Below are positions 33,893-48,466 of a stretch of DNA of 64,000 bases, in pieces. A program made the translations under genes and the position numbers. The notes beneath the pieces are model-generated. The model was not told where the DNA came from. It ran no database searches and saw only the letters and a program-made list of their open reading frames with translations. The DNA is from Boothiomyces macroporosus (Eukaryota > Chytridiomycota > Chytridiomycetes > Rhizophydiales > Terramycetaceae). Each line of letters opens with the position of its first letter. Positions within the stretch are counted from its first letter, which is position 1. Location: assembly GCA_027604185.1 (NCBI GenBank), contig JADGKB010000011.1, positions 1 through 64,000 on the forward strand, in the 5' to 3' direction.

Positions 33893-36800
33893 TTAAGGAT
33901 TGCCTTTCCACCAGTCACTCATTTCTGTTACATTTGCTCTGGCATAAAATAGGATATAAGCAGCACTCCCCTTTTGTTAACACAAATTACTTTGATTTCG
34001 TCTTCCTCGACTCCACCGGTTCTCGAATCATCCAAATTGAACCATTTATTGTGATTATGGTTTTTGATATGCGCTGTATAGTGGCCTCCGTTTAATCCAC
34101 CATAGTGATTCTAAATTAGATTAAATTACTGATAATGCGTATAGATTATACACATATTGCTGTGGCTCGCGCAAATGCTCCATGTATGGAGTCAAATCGG
34201 CGTTGCTGAGTTAGTTTAGAATTACTTTACTGGGAAATCCACTACTGTATCTAGTTTATCTCTGAATGGACCGTTGTATGAAAATCTTTTTAGATGAATA
34301 AGCAAGACGGTGGGTAGCTTTACAATTGATAATCGCTTTGTCGCTCTTCGTGGTTTCTTGCATCGAGGGCAATGCCACATATCGTCCCCATCCAGCGTCT
34401 CTTCCTCTAAAAACGTACTAATGCACTCATACAATGACACTGGTCCATTTTTAACTCCCCTCTTGTTTCTGGGTGGTATAGGTACTGTCAAGTACATGAA
34501 TTGGTTATATGTGGTGGAAGTCTGATTAAATTAACGGTACCTTTCCACAAGTGGAACATCGCAACAGCGACTTTAATGTTCCTTGAAACATATCTACAAT
34601 GATACTCCAGTTTCGAGCCCGGTATTTAGACCATTCTATTTGCATAAAGTCTAAAGGACTATAGTCCTCCGAGTCCAAGTCGGGACCATTTGGAGGAAAG
34701 GGTCGTTTAGCAACATTCAAATCCTCATGAAGTTGATCCAATAAGAATGCAAGAAATTCCTGCGAATCTTGCTGTTCATTTCCCGCAAAACTAGGATGAA
34801 GGCTGCCAACGCAAGCTTTGAATTCTGTTGGAATAACAACTGAATCCTCACAAGACCACAAAGATTGTATGAGTGCAGCATAAGAATCTGCAACTTTTCC
34901 TTGACTGCCAAGAGGATTATTTCTTGCTAAGTGACGCTTGTAACTTCCATTCAGAAAGTATCTCGCTAATGGTATAGTTGCGCTTAGGCATTGAATGGTG
35001 GAATTCATGAAACATGTATTGCCGAGATTCCGTAGTCCAGATATACCAAAAGCTCTTTCAATTGGATTTTGATGGTGGATTGTAGACTGTCTTTTGGTTA
35101 TGAATTGCTTTGAAGGAAGTGGTGGTGGAACTCCAGATGGAGACGAAATTCTATGTTAGTTAATTTTTACGATGGTTTTTTGGCAACAGGAGGAGGAACC
35201 ATTGGAACGTCGTTTCGAATCGCACTCACTTGCGGCTTCATTGGTACTTGGGGTGGTTGTAATCTGTATTGCATATTCATATTTTGTTGCATTGCCATCG
35301 ATTGCTGCTGATTCAATTGCATTTGATACTGCATTGGTACTTGATAATTGGACTGTAAAGACGGGTTTGGCAGGGGTTTATAGTTCATTGAAGCTTTCAT
35401 ATTGTTTTGATAATTCATTGTTTGGGCAGTCTTTTCCATTTGGTTAAACGTTTGAGCATTGGTGACTGTGATTCTTTCTCCAAGTGGTTTTACAGGCACA
35501 GGGGGTGGTGTTGGACTAGATATACGCTCTGATGGTTTTATTCCTGTAGGAGTTAGTACTTTGCTTGGGAGGGGTGGTGATACAGTTTTTTCCATTTCTT
35601 GCAACGTTGGATATTTTGCAGTAAATTGATCAATCGTGTTTGTATTGTTGAACGACGGACTATTGGATCGGGGGTGATTCACTTTTGGATAAGAAACTTC
35701 AATTTCGGGATACTTTTGAGAGGCTAGAATGTAAGCACTATCAGTAGAGTTTGGAGCAACCGGTGTAGTGGGTAATGAAATTAATGGTTTTTGTAATCCA
35801 TCTCTAGTGTACTTTGGTTCTGGGACTGTGGGCTTGTAGTTTGGATCGAATTTTGAAATCATCTCATTAATTGGTAACGGCGACTTTTGCACAAATGAAA
35901 GAAATGGATCTTCAAAGCTTTCTGCGCTCAAGACATTTGTCGTGTTAATATTGACGATAGGTCTAGTTTTGTTTGTGATGGACGATGTACGTTCAGGAAG
36001 AGCCTTTTTGTTCTAGATTAAAAATATATACTTGATCGTTAGATTTGGTGGAATTCGACCTCCCAGCAGGCTTTGAGCGCAAATTAGCAAATCTCGCTTC
36101 TAATTCAGATCGTTCGTTTGTAGGTGATCGGCTGCGAGTTTCAGTTTCATAAGATTGAATAATATTAGACACTAAATTATTATTTTGGTTTGATTTTGGC
36201 AGTTCATAGGTTTTAATCGTAGTTGAAGCAATAGGTTCATGAACCAATTTAGTTGCGTTTGTAGAATAGTTGATATTCGACGAAAATCCAGATTGATTTG
36301 GTCTGGCAACGCTTGAATTATTTGTATAGTTCACAGATGTTTGTTTCAATTGGCTCATTGGTGGGGGAAAGCTTGGCTGTTTGTTTAATGATGGATTGTT
36401 TGGTACTGGCGAGCTATTTTGGCTTTTACTATTCTGTCTACTAAGATCAGCGGGTCTATTAATCTGCTGAGCGATAAATGAAGTCGGTTGATGAAACTGA
36501 TTTGCTTGTGGATCCAACTTACTATCTGATACCCCCATTTGATTACTGTTTGATCGATAGTGATTGTTCAACATCCCACTCTGTTGATTTGGTAATTGTG
36601 ATCCATAATTTCCTTGACTCGCAACATAATTTTGACTTTGCGCTGGAGGCACTCTTGTTCCACTACTAGGCTTTATCCCGATTCCATTTCCTATTTCAAC
36701 CCAATCATTATAATTGAATCCGTTTGTAACAAAGAAATTCCACGCTTGAAAGCCGCCTGTTAATACTTTAGGTGCTTGTTTTGGCATATTTTGAAAGTCG

Positions 36801-37706
36801 CTATACAACACATCATACAATTGATTAAATTTCTGCTTGGTAGTAGAATTAAAGTCGTAGAATATAATTGAATCTGCATGGTTTACGTTCTCAAACAAAT
36901 TTACAGAATCCTTGGAATTGAATGTCTTTAAATGTTCAGATAATTGTTTCATAGTTACACTACGTTAAGTTATAGTACTTTGGAGTAAACCATGTTGGTT
37001 CCAGATAGACTACTCCTCCTCGTCCCCTAAATGCGACATGTCCTTGGATAAATTCTTCTATTTCTCGAAAATCAAACAGTACAACAAATATATTCTTCTG
37101 CAAGAGATTCATTAGCTCTGGACAAGTTATTGATTCCATTATCCTACTGTTTTCTTTTGGTGGTGTTTGTGGTTTATACGGTAATACTACATCTTTTGGG
37201 GGCAACCCAGGTTTTACTTGAGCACGACTCATATTAGGTGATTGGGGTCTGAATTGATTTTGTATATCGTACTGGGGTGATTGTGGACGATAACCTATGT
37301 TTGGTGACTGGGGTCTAAAATCAGTTTTAGGAGGCGTTTGTGGTTTTATTTGATATTGTATGTCATTTCGTTGGTTGCCTTTTTGTATTCGATCTTTAAT
37401 AGAGTCCAGTATCTGTAGGTTGTGGTTTATTTTGCTTCGAATTTGCTGGTACTGAATATCTGAATTATCAAACTTTTTATGCTTTGGAATTACTTCCATT
37501 ACGATTGAAACTCCTCGTAATAGCAAGATATATGCCTCCTCATACATCCCGTCGTTGTTCTTGGAAGCCCCCTTTCATTAATCTCAAGTTACTTCATCCA
37601 GTAGCTGCTTGGCTTTCTTTATCCAGCCCCTAGGGTCAATGTCGGGGAAATCTTTGAGTAAATTGGTGGTATCTGCTGATTTGTTCAGCTCAGAGATGCT
37701 TTTCAT
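33893..37706 (-). CDS. Doa4/USP8-type ubiquitin-specific protease with rhodanese domain
   Basis: The product is 1218 residues, nine exons. An N-terminal helical USP8-dimer/MIT-like region (WIKKAKQLLDEG) precedes proline-rich RPQSPN repeats. A rhodanese domain (about 185-310) and a long Ser/Asn/Gln/Pro linker with PxxP stretches follow. The catalytic USP domain starts near residue 865: Cys box GLRNLGNTCFMNS, two zinc pairs (CSTCGK and CPRCKK), and His box NHYGGLNGGHYTAH. It fits Doa4/Ubp5, which recycle ubiquitin at endosomes. Introns: 37572-37592, 36960-36978, 36013-36031, 35151-35170, 34522-34540, 34206-34225, 34111-34129, 33971-33990. Confidence 0.92.
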
Positions 37707-37731
37707 TAGTTTTTCAAATTACAAATCTTGC

Positions 37732-38319
37732 ATGGTGCCAGAAGCGTACGCAATTGTAGAAAAGAATGTTTATAGATCCGCAGCGATCCAGCAGAGCTCG
37801 TTTAGCTTTTACAAGAACTTGAAGACAATTTTACTGCTGTCGCCAGAGTTGCCAAACAAGTCGCTCTTGCAGTACTCTCAAGGCAAGTTATACTACACAG
37901 CTGTTATTATATAATAATAATTCTTTCTTTTAGACTAATGATAGAAAACAAAATAAATCTCATACATCTACAGCAGCCATTCAAGTCAAACAGTTGGAGA
38001 CCAGTTAGCGAAGAATTAGTAAAGGAAGGGCTCGAGATTACTCTGAATGCTGATAATCACCCTTTACTAGTAATGTGCACATCTGGAATTCTAGAAACTG
38101 GTTGCTTGGTAGGTTGTCTGAGGAAATTACAGGGCTGGAACTTTAATTCAATAGTATACGAAGTAACAATTCCTAATATAGTATCGCTCGTTTGCTGGAA
38201 ACAAAGCCAGATATTTGGTTGAGCAATTTATAGAATTATTTGATACCGAGCTGGTTGTACTGCCCAGCAACCTACCTTTGTGGTTTACAATCAATTTACA
38301 ATTACTTGAAGAAAAGTAA
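37732..38319 (+). CDS. Oca/Siw14-type dual-specificity phosphatase-like protein, catalytic motif altered
   Basis: The product is 173 residues, three exons. The fold is recognisable from VEKNVYRSAAIQQSSFSFYK, ILLLSPE, and GCLVGCLRKLQGWNFNSIVYEYRSFAG. The signature HCxxGxxRTG has become MCTSGILETG: Cys is kept but the preceding His and the phosphate-binding Arg are lost. It is probably a pseudophosphatase, as proposed for some Oca proteins. Intron 1 (37887-37933) is 47 nt, the only long intron in the window; intron 2 is 38163-38181. The start codon is only 25 bases from the divergent protease start. Confidence 0.78.
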
Positions 38320-38347
38320 CTTTTTTTTCTTTTTTTATTTTTTTGTC

Positions 38348-41300
38348 ATGAATATCAAGGAAGCCATAGAATCACAAAACGCTAGTGTCATTGAACTACA
38401 GCTTCGTCAGTTTTTACAGCACAAGCATCCTGAGCATTTGACTGATGAATTATTGTTGAATTTATGGCAGTGGCAGATAGAGAACAATTTGGTCCAGCTG
38501 GAATGTCTAGTGTTAGAATCCCTTGCGCTATACATGGATACAAGCAAGACATTGTCAAAGACTATAACCAGATCTTATCTCTCACAAATCTATACGAATC
38601 TAAGCGGAAAGCATTCAACTGTATCCTCAACTTTAAAATTAATGATTGCAATGGCGAATTATTCTTCCAGGGATTTGGCTTTGAATTTTAATTTCAATTT
38701 AAAGCAATTCGACTCGATTTTAAAGATCAGGAGAAAGAGTTTAGAAGAGGACAAGATGCCGAATGATATCAGGAACCTCTACATTCAGTTAGTATGCACA
38801 TTGGTTAGAAAGAATGATTCTACAACCAGACAATATCTATTGGAAATCAAGAATTTTGTTGGTGCATTGATGAAGGATTTGAAGAATGATAACCCAAAAA
38901 CAGTTCAATATGTGCTTGAAACAATGGAAATAATCATCGCTGATGAGAAAATATCAAGAACTGCTAAATCACTTCTTTTCAGCAATTACATCTTGGAGCA
39001 GCTTATTCAACTATATGACAAGGAATCGCTGGCTTCGATTGTGCATCCGTTTCTATTAAAGCTATGTACTACTGTAGGCTCTAGTGTCTGTTTTCAAGAT
39101 GCTGGCTGGTACGGCAAGCTACATAATTTCAACTTGTCCAAACTCATTCTAAATTTGAAATCTAGTGATCTAAAACAACGTGAACTGTTGATATCTATCC
39201 TTGGGAAGTGTCCAGAGCTAGTACAATAGTAATACATTCACTAATCCTAGCTTCTTTGATAATATCAAGTTCTCTCTTGAACCAAGATCTAGTGTTTCTT
39301 ACTTTGCAAACATTTCGTTGATTGTGGAGATTATCAATCTGGAAATTCCCGTTAATTTTGGATACAAGAACCGAAATATGGAGAAAGAAGAAAAGTTTAC
39401 ATATCTGGATAATGGTATACCGTTGCCAGAAGTACACTCTGCCCTGCAAAACATTTATCCTTCAATATTGAACAAAATCATTACATCGAAATCGCTTCAG
39501 GCAAACGACTCTGAAATTAGATTTGCAATTTCACAGTTGCTGGTGACCTGCTTTAAAAAGCTGGAAATGGTATTGTCAAAATCCAGCAATACTGAATGGA
39601 ATAGTCTGATTATTGAAAATGTTAGAAATTTACTACCTGATGTTCAAATTGTCCTGGCATTATTCCAAAAAGAAAAGTTTACTGAAGCAAAGATTGATGG
39701 TAAAGACCTCTTGATATCACATACGCATTTACTTTACTATTACCAAATATTCAATACAGAGCAACTCAGAAAAACAAGGTTTGATTTTACAAAATTGCTT
39801 CAGTTCGATATCCAATCAGAAATATTTGTAAAATTGATTGGAAACGTCCCAGATTTCAAGTGGAATCAGTCTGTGGATATAGTAAAGAAACTCATTTCAT
39901 TGGATATGCTCTTTGACAACTGGCTCGCACATACAATCCTTTTCCAAAAGAGTACTATAAAGACCTTCAAGAGAAATCTAGAATTCTTTGATTTGGATTA
40001 CATTTCTAATATTTTATACAAGGACAGCAGAAATTATAAATTGCTTGATTCATGTGCTCAAGGAGTTCCTGTTATTTACTATGCACTGGATAAAACAGAT
40101 ATCAGCTGTATCAAATTCATTATCGAAGATGTAATTTACTCTGGAATTGACTTGAAGAAAATTAATTTTGAAGGAATCATTCAACACTGGATCAAAAGAA
40201 TGTCTGGTGAAAAGTTGGACTTTAAGAAGCGAGATTCAATTGAAGAATTGGATTTGGAGAAATTAATTAAAGTAAATCTATCGGCAGTAGCTACCAGCAA
40301 GTTGAATATGAAGCCAGAGTTTCTAGACACACTTGTATTGATTCAAGGGAGTAAAGTTACAGATTGGACTACGCTGCATTCAGTTGAACTGTTATTCGAT
40401 CAATTATATATCCAGAATGAATCCCCAGAAATCCAAGAACAGTTGCTGAAATGGTGTGAAACTGAAAAGGAAAGAGTAATCAAATGTGGGCTATTCTATA
40501 TGGATGCTAGACCAAATGAATATTCAGATACTGTATTCTTGGATCTTTTATATCATGTAGCTGACAAAGACTGTTCTTTTATTTTGGAGAATATGGTGAT
40601 CAAACAAAGATTTTTGGAGCCGAATGTTGCAAAAGTTGTTTTACAATGCCTGGATGAGCAAAACTACGTTTTTTACAAAACTCTGTTTATCAATGATTTG
40701 CATGATTTCAAACCTGTACATCTGCAAATACTACAGTCTGGATTATTTGATGCTGAAATCCCAAGGCTGCTCAAATTAAATCTGCACGATTCATTGTTCC
40801 GTTACTGTGTTCAGAATTTAAATACGTCGGATTTGGATTTTCTGTTTTCTATATTGAAACAGTGTATCAAAGACAAAATCAAACTTGCACCAATTTTCAA
40901 GAATTCACTGCTGGTATCAAAATTAGAATCTAAGCAGATAAAGAAGCTACTAAAGAATGAAGACTATGAGTATATTGGATGGGTATTAAAATCGTTCATC
41001 TTCCACTGGCCAACTGTTCTTGGATGGATAGCTGAAAACAATGTCAATGATAGACAATTTTTATTAAATATTGGATCAGTCCTAGTTGATTTTGAAAATT
41101 ACAGTATGTTAGAAGGTATCCCCAAATTTGTTTTGAAACCATTCAAAAAATTGTGCAAGTCATTTGTGGAATCAAGTCTATGGGAACTCAATGAACAGCT
41201 ATTGCAGATTTTGCACATTGTACTTGGCGATAAAGTGCACAAAGTTGTAAACAAAGGATTAAAGGAAATTAAAGGCGAAAAACAGGATTTGGAAAAGCTG

Positions 41301-43736
41301 AATATCTTTAATGACCTGCTTTATTCAATTGACAGAATCTTGGCTGAAAAGGATAATCTCGCCATGACAATACTAGCATTTATTAAAAGTATTTTGGTTG
41401 AAAGGAGAAAGAAGATGGCAGTCACAAAGACAGATTTTGAACAAGAGAGTATTTTGTCTGGATTGATAGAATACATCATTCATCAAGACTATAGCCTTGT
41501 GAACATTGAATCCGAGTTGATTGACTCAGTCGTTCTGCAATGCATAAAGTATCGATTAACTGATCCAAAAGTCTTGAAACTTGTGGTCTACTTATTGCCA
41601 ATGACAAAGGTAAATATTTTTGATATCTAGATTGCCAAATTAGATGTGATGATTACCACTCATTCTGCGTATGATTCAATAATTACTTCTTCTGAAATAC
41701 TAACCAATAGAGTCATCCCTGAAAACCATCCTGCAAAACCAATGCTGCTCACTTTGTTGTACGACATCATGCTTCAAACGAAAAGACTCTCCATAGATTA
41801 TTTACCAAAAATTATGGCTAATTACCAAGGCACGATGTCTGAATCAGACTTGTGTGCTTTGAAGATCATAATGGGATACGAGCAGCTGCAAGATACCTCG
41901 ATTACCAACTATATTGGGCAGTTTGCCAAAAAAGAGGTTACACAAGATTTTATTCCTGCTTTTGAAACTTTGAATGCTATTGATATTCCCTGGATGACTC
42001 ATTCGTTAAACTGGTTTCCTATCGATAGGGATATATTGCAAGTGGATTACATGCAACGTAACGCATTTTCAAGCGGGATCTCTCCAATTTACGATCCGGC
42101 ATTCTTTTTAATGCTGTTCTTGAATATTCTGCAACAGCCAGAGCATGCCGATCTTCATCTTTTGCTTGAAACAAATGTAGTTGGAATGGCGGTAATGGGA
42201 TTATCCAGCACTAGCTTAAATACTAGGAAGCTCTGCCACCACCTCACTTTTACTTTTTATGACTTGCTGCTCAAAAGTGAAATTAAAGAGCGCAATCAAA
42301 CTCTTTTAGTATTGTCGACTTTCAGGAATGCTGTCAACCCTACTGCAGAAGATCCATATCCTAGAGTGCCTCAAATGATTGCTAGTTTTGTCGCTCAATC
42401 GCTTGCTATCATGTTGAAACCAGAGTCCGAGTTGTACCCACAGATTAACAGGTTTTGTCTCCAAAGACCAATCATTGATTTAACTGATGTTCCAATGTTT
42501 TACCAAATGTTTTATTCGCAATCCACCGAGAATAGAAAAGACCGTCATTGGATTTTGAAATTGCTGCTACATGGAATTTCGACAAAATCTGATTTCCAGC
42601 TGCTTAAACGTAGATTTGTATTGGATATTCTCGAGAGTTTCTTTGTGTCTCCAATGGCTGACATGTATTCAAAACAGCTTGTCTTTCAGGTAAAGGAATG
42701 CTAACAAGATTATCTTTAAATTGTGCGATATACCTTCTGCTGTATCTACGCTAATTACAAAACAGGGAATACTTGGGTACCTGAAGGGAATTTGTTCTAC
42801 CATACCTTTGAATACACCAAACAAGCTATTTTTGGCATTACCGGTGTTGCTAATTCGATTATTTAAAACATATATTGACACTCCGATGAAATGGGATGGA
42901 AAAACTGACAGAATTTTCTTTATTGAAGCATTTGTTGATACAATCGACGTTCTGATCACAAGGCTAAAGGAATTAAAGAATATTCATGCAAGTTTTGTAA
43001 GCAGTAGTCTTGCTAGAATTATTAGTTTATGCAATGAACTAGCAGCCTATTGCACTGGCTGCAGTAATGGTATCAAATTTCATTCAGTGACTTTAATGCA
43101 ACTATACACTGCAATCGAGACGTTAGATAATGAAGAATTAAGGCCGATCGTATTTTTTGAAAACGACATTGACCAGCTTTTTACAGAAACTTTTGAATCA
43201 AAGAAAAATTTACTGAATCAATTCAGACAGCTTTTATGCAATACCCGCCCACATCCACTTCACGAAGTTGACACCAACTTTGTAAAGCTAGTCGAATGGT
43301 CCCTGAAACAAAACAACGGTGTCAACTTTTACTATTGGCTGCTCGAGCTTCAATTAGCTTATCCAACGATTCTAACAAGTGCAGTGCTGTATCAGACGGT
43401 GATAAAGCTACTTTTAGAGAATTTAGATTCCGTGATGATTAAAGAAAAGCAGCTTTCAAGGACAATACTTGTACTAATTTTGAAACAGTTGAGTAGCGAA
43501 CCTAGAAAGAGAAGCTTGGATGGTAAAGCTTGGCTAATATAGATGTACCTGAACAGAGTTTTGACCCCAAAGTTGTAGAGCGCATTAAAGAGATGATTCA
43601 ATACACCCCTACACCAAAATACTTGCTTAATGGAGGAATGATGAATGAAATGTTTAAGAGTGCTGAACTGGGGCATCTATTGAAAGTGTGTTGGAGTGGT
43701 TCTGCCACTACCATTGATGATTGGTTTGCTATTTAA
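38348..43736 (+). CDS. URB1: Urb1/Npa1 60S pre-ribosome assembly protein
   Basis: The product is 1768 residues, five exons (introns 39229-39250, 41610-41630, 42690-42708, 43523-43542). It is a giant helical-repeat protein. The N-terminal Npa1 region is visible at about 60-330 (SSTLKLMIAMAN, FVGALMKDLKNDNPKTV). The C-terminal NopRA1 region reads QRPIIDLTDVPMFYQMFYS and KDRHWILKLLLHGI, then FVLDILESFFVSP. It works in early nucleolar 60S particles with Rsa3, Dbp6 and Npa2. It has few introns for its length, with an unbroken exon of 2.4 kb. AACTTTTT (38318-38325) precedes the start. Confidence 0.93.
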
Positions 43737-43761
43737 CAATATCTTAATAAAAATATACAAT

Positions 43762-44702
43762 TTATTTTAAACTTCTGAAACCAAAGTTGTGTATTTTCTT
43801 TGGTAATGGCTTTAAGCTCTGTCCTCTTTTTGGGATTGATAGATTGCTGTCAATAAAAGTAATATTTGAAAAGTTTTCGTTGGTCAAGCAGGATTTTGTA
43901 AGCTTGTTAACCCATCGCAGAATTACCACCATTGAATCTGAATTGAAGTCTAGCATGGTCGGTTTCAAATCTTGAATAGATGGGTAGTATGATAATTTGA
44001 AGCCAAAGGATTTTTGATTGACGCTCTTTGGTTCTTTTGGAAAGATCTTGCATGTGTGATCCAATTTAATGGAAATAATAATGCTTCGGTCTTTAAACGA
44101 ACGATAGACTGTAAATCGGTTTCTTGTAATACTGCACCACCTTTTCTTACCAACTGAATCTGGAGTGTTGGAGAAGTACAATTCACCTTCATGATCCGGT
44201 AGCCGCACTTCTTTCTGAGTATTTACATTTGGGGTATCTGGTAGTTGGAGTTCGTCCAGCATGGCAGCAAACAAATCTGGAATACCGCCAACAGATACGC
44301 CAGAATCAGAAGAGTTTAGTTTTTCTGGTGGTGAATAACTTAGGGATGCTGTGAGCTCTTTGGCAGAAGCACTGGAATTACTCTATATCGTTACCTTTTT
44401 GTTGAAGGATCTGAGTGCCTTCTTGGAGGTATTGAAAGTTTGGCCAAATCTTCAAGGCCATACTCTTCGAATATCCAATCCCTTCCTGTGTATGTTTCGC
44501 CCTCAGCATCTGGAGTATTTTTGATTTCGTTATCTGTGATATGTTGGTATGCCAGCGATTTCTTTGAATCATCCCAAGATGAGCTTGAATTTGGTTGTCT
44601 TTCAATATGAGTTGGCTTTTTAATTCGCAGTGAATTTGAATTCTTTCTTTGGTGGAACGAAGAATTCTTTAATGTTGGCATGGAATTTGCTACACTTAAC
44701 AT
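43762..44702 (-). CDS. PH-domain protein, unknown role
   Basis: The product is 305 residues, two exons (intron 44372-44394, 23 nt). A Ser-rich N-terminal half is followed by a PH-like domain at about 150-265: HEGELYFSNTPDSVGKKRWCSITRNRFTVYRS, ending with a tryptophan-bearing helix VVILRWVNKLTKS. PH domains bind phosphoinositides or proteins. No second domain is visible. Its stop is 25 bases from the Urb1 stop, on the opposite strand. Confidence 0.72.
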
Positions 44703-45695
44703 ATATGAGGAGTGGATATATCAATCTGCTGTGCCGACTTATATTACTATGACATTCAGGCTCATGCATCACTGAATGGGGCCTCTATCATATTCCAAGG
44801 TGGCACAACAAATTGGGTGGTCTGAATGGAGAAGCCCAATGTTCGAAAATCGTCCCCCTTCTTAGGGTTAGAATTATAACATAGTGGGAAGGCGCCTTTC
44901 TCATTCGTTATTGTGACGTTTTTCTAAATGTGGACCAGATATGATTCATCACAGTGAGGTGTCTCCCAGTTGGATACAGTAAAATGAAGAATGTTTTTGG
45001 CTGCGGACAACCGCATTGGTGAAAGCTTTGATGATAGGTAACAGGAGGGTTGCTAGATAGGCTCCCAATAGTTCCTCGGTTAATATGGGATTACCCATTC
45101 CATCTCATTCTTATTCAACGGCTTTATTTAAGGAGTGTATGGGCTACACTGCCAACGCTTCCCGCCGATGTTTGGATGTATGTTGATGCTTTCCTATTTC
45201 TAACTTGGATAAGCGATTCAAATCCGATATCATACAATTTATCATTCAACTGAGCTACCAGTACCTCAAAGTGATATCAAAATGGTTATCGGTTAGAAGA
45301 TGGGCGAAACACACATCAAGTGGTAATTTCCAATCCGTTGCCGCTAACCATTTTTGTTTGGTTTTGGTTCTACTATAGGTCACCTCCCCACCAAAGACGC
45401 AAGTATCGTACGCTTCAAACGAGCAAGAATAACCAATCCACTCGCAGTTCTTGATCCTAGATAGAGATGCGTCTTATCAACCATGTGAGCGGAAAAATAT
45501 TTTAAAATACTCAAAATGGCGGCATTCTCGGTTGGATATTTTGATGTAGGCGTATTATATGCAAGGCTGGAAATAGATGGATGTTTTTCCCACTGATGCG
45601 AACCTACTGAGCGAGTCACAAGGGTGTCACAAGCCGCCAGTTTTGGCTTCGACCTCATATAAAATCGCGCAAGTTTTTTTTAATTTGCATTGAAA
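44703..45695. promoter_or_regulatory. divergent region upstream of arginase, with two GATAAG sites
   Basis: Nearly 1 kb between the PH gene and arginase starts. No coding or tRNA signal. GATAAG occurs at 45208-45213 and, on the other strand, at 45473-45478. GATA factors commonly control nitrogen-catabolic genes such as arginase in fungi, so these are plausible but unproven sites. Such hexamers are also expected by chance in AT-rich DNA. Confidence 0.35.
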
Positions 45696-46795
45696 ATGGA
45701 AGAAGCAAATCACATCAAAAAGAAGCAAAAGTACAGCCATTTGTATGAAAAAATTCAACGTTCTACTCCTCCACCAGGCACCCCACCGGTAGAAGAGCAG
45801 CGGTATTTGTCTCAACCACACACTGTTGAAGTCATTGGTGTGTCTTTTTCTGCTGGCCAAGTAAGTGAATGATTAACCGATAGCCTAAGGAAGGTTGCGA
45901 AGTTGGCCCATATCTGATGATTAAAGCTGGTATTCTTGATCAACTAGAAAAATTGGGCTGGGTCGTTGAATGCCCAGATGCACTTCCATCTTACGAACAT
46001 CTCCAACCAGATGAAGAGGAGGAAGGCAAATATGGACTCTTGAAGAACGTCGAGTACGTTTCCCGCGTTACAGAAAAAATTCACCACAAGCTAAAGAAGG
46101 CTGCAAAGAAGGGGCATCTAGCTCTCACTTTGGGCGGTGATCACTCTATTGGTATGGCTACCGTCTCTGGCGCCTTGGCTGCCTACCCTGACCTTGGTGT
46201 TATCTGGGTGTAATGTGAAAACTAACATAGTGATGCTCATGCAGATATTAACACTGCAGAAACTACCGAAAGTGGTAACTTGCATGGTTGCCCAGTTTCT
46301 TTCTTGATGGGAATCGGTCCAAAGATTAAGGCTTTCGATTGGTTGAAACCAACCCTCAAACCAAACAAAATTGTCTATATCGGTCTTCGTGATGTTGATG
46401 CTGGTGAAAAAAAGATATTGAAGGAGCATAACATCAAGTGCTTCTCAATGCACGATGTTGACAGATACGGTATTGGAAAAGTTATGGAGCAAATTTACGA
46501 CTACCTCGGACGTAAGACTCCTATTCATCTTTCATTCGACGTAGATGCTTTGGATCCTTCAGTCGCTCCATCCACCGGCACTCCAGTGAGAGGCGGCCTT
46601 ACTTTCAGAGAAGGTCACTATATTTGTGAATCAATTTTCGAAACTGGAAGATTAGTCTCCATGGACATGGTCGAAGTCAACCCGGAATTGGCTGACGATG
46701 AAGTAGCCCGCCAAGCAACTGTCAATGTAAACAATATTTAACTTTAGGTTGGCTGCTCCTTAATCAGATCTGCTATGGGAGAAACTCTATTGTAA
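45696..46795 (+). CDS. arginase
   Basis: The product is 344 residues, four exons (introns 45861-45883, 46210-46230, 46727-46747). It cleaves arginine to ornithine and urea. The manganese-binding motifs are all present: GGDHSIG, DAHADIN (completed across intron 2) and SFDVDALDP. The C-terminus reads RSAMGETLL. The N-terminus carries an extra Lys-rich stretch of about 40 residues before the catalytic domain. The fungal role is catabolism of arginine as a nitrogen source. Confidence 0.95.
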
Positions 46796-46952
46796 AAGAA
46801 ACACCGTTTTAAATAATCCAATAAATGAAATATCTGATTTCTTATTGGTTGCTGCTTCACGTTGAGCATAATGGACACACGTCATTCTTTATTCTCCGAT
46901 TATTTTTAGTCTTCAATCTACAGCATTACTCTAAATTAATACCGTTAAATAA

Positions 46953-48348
<1,396 letters not shown>

Positions 48349-48466
48349 ATTTTTACTAAATAAAAGTGTATAACCCATGTAGTTTGTCAAAGTCATGTCA
48401 ATTGAAGTGTGGCTAAGCAATTGATAACACTGCATGATCATTTTATATTTTGCAATTATTTTCAAG

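Noticed and set aside
37887..37900. A 14-nt intron (GTTATACTACACAG) at the start of the Oca-like intron
   Set aside because: It keeps the frame open but leaves a low-complexity Ile/Tyr-rich insert; the 47-nt version gives a normal protein. A GC-AG intron starting two codons earlier would place a stop in frame.
45380..45658. 92-codon minus-strand frame upstream of arginase
   Set aside because: No recognisable composition or motif; it lies in the likely promoter region.
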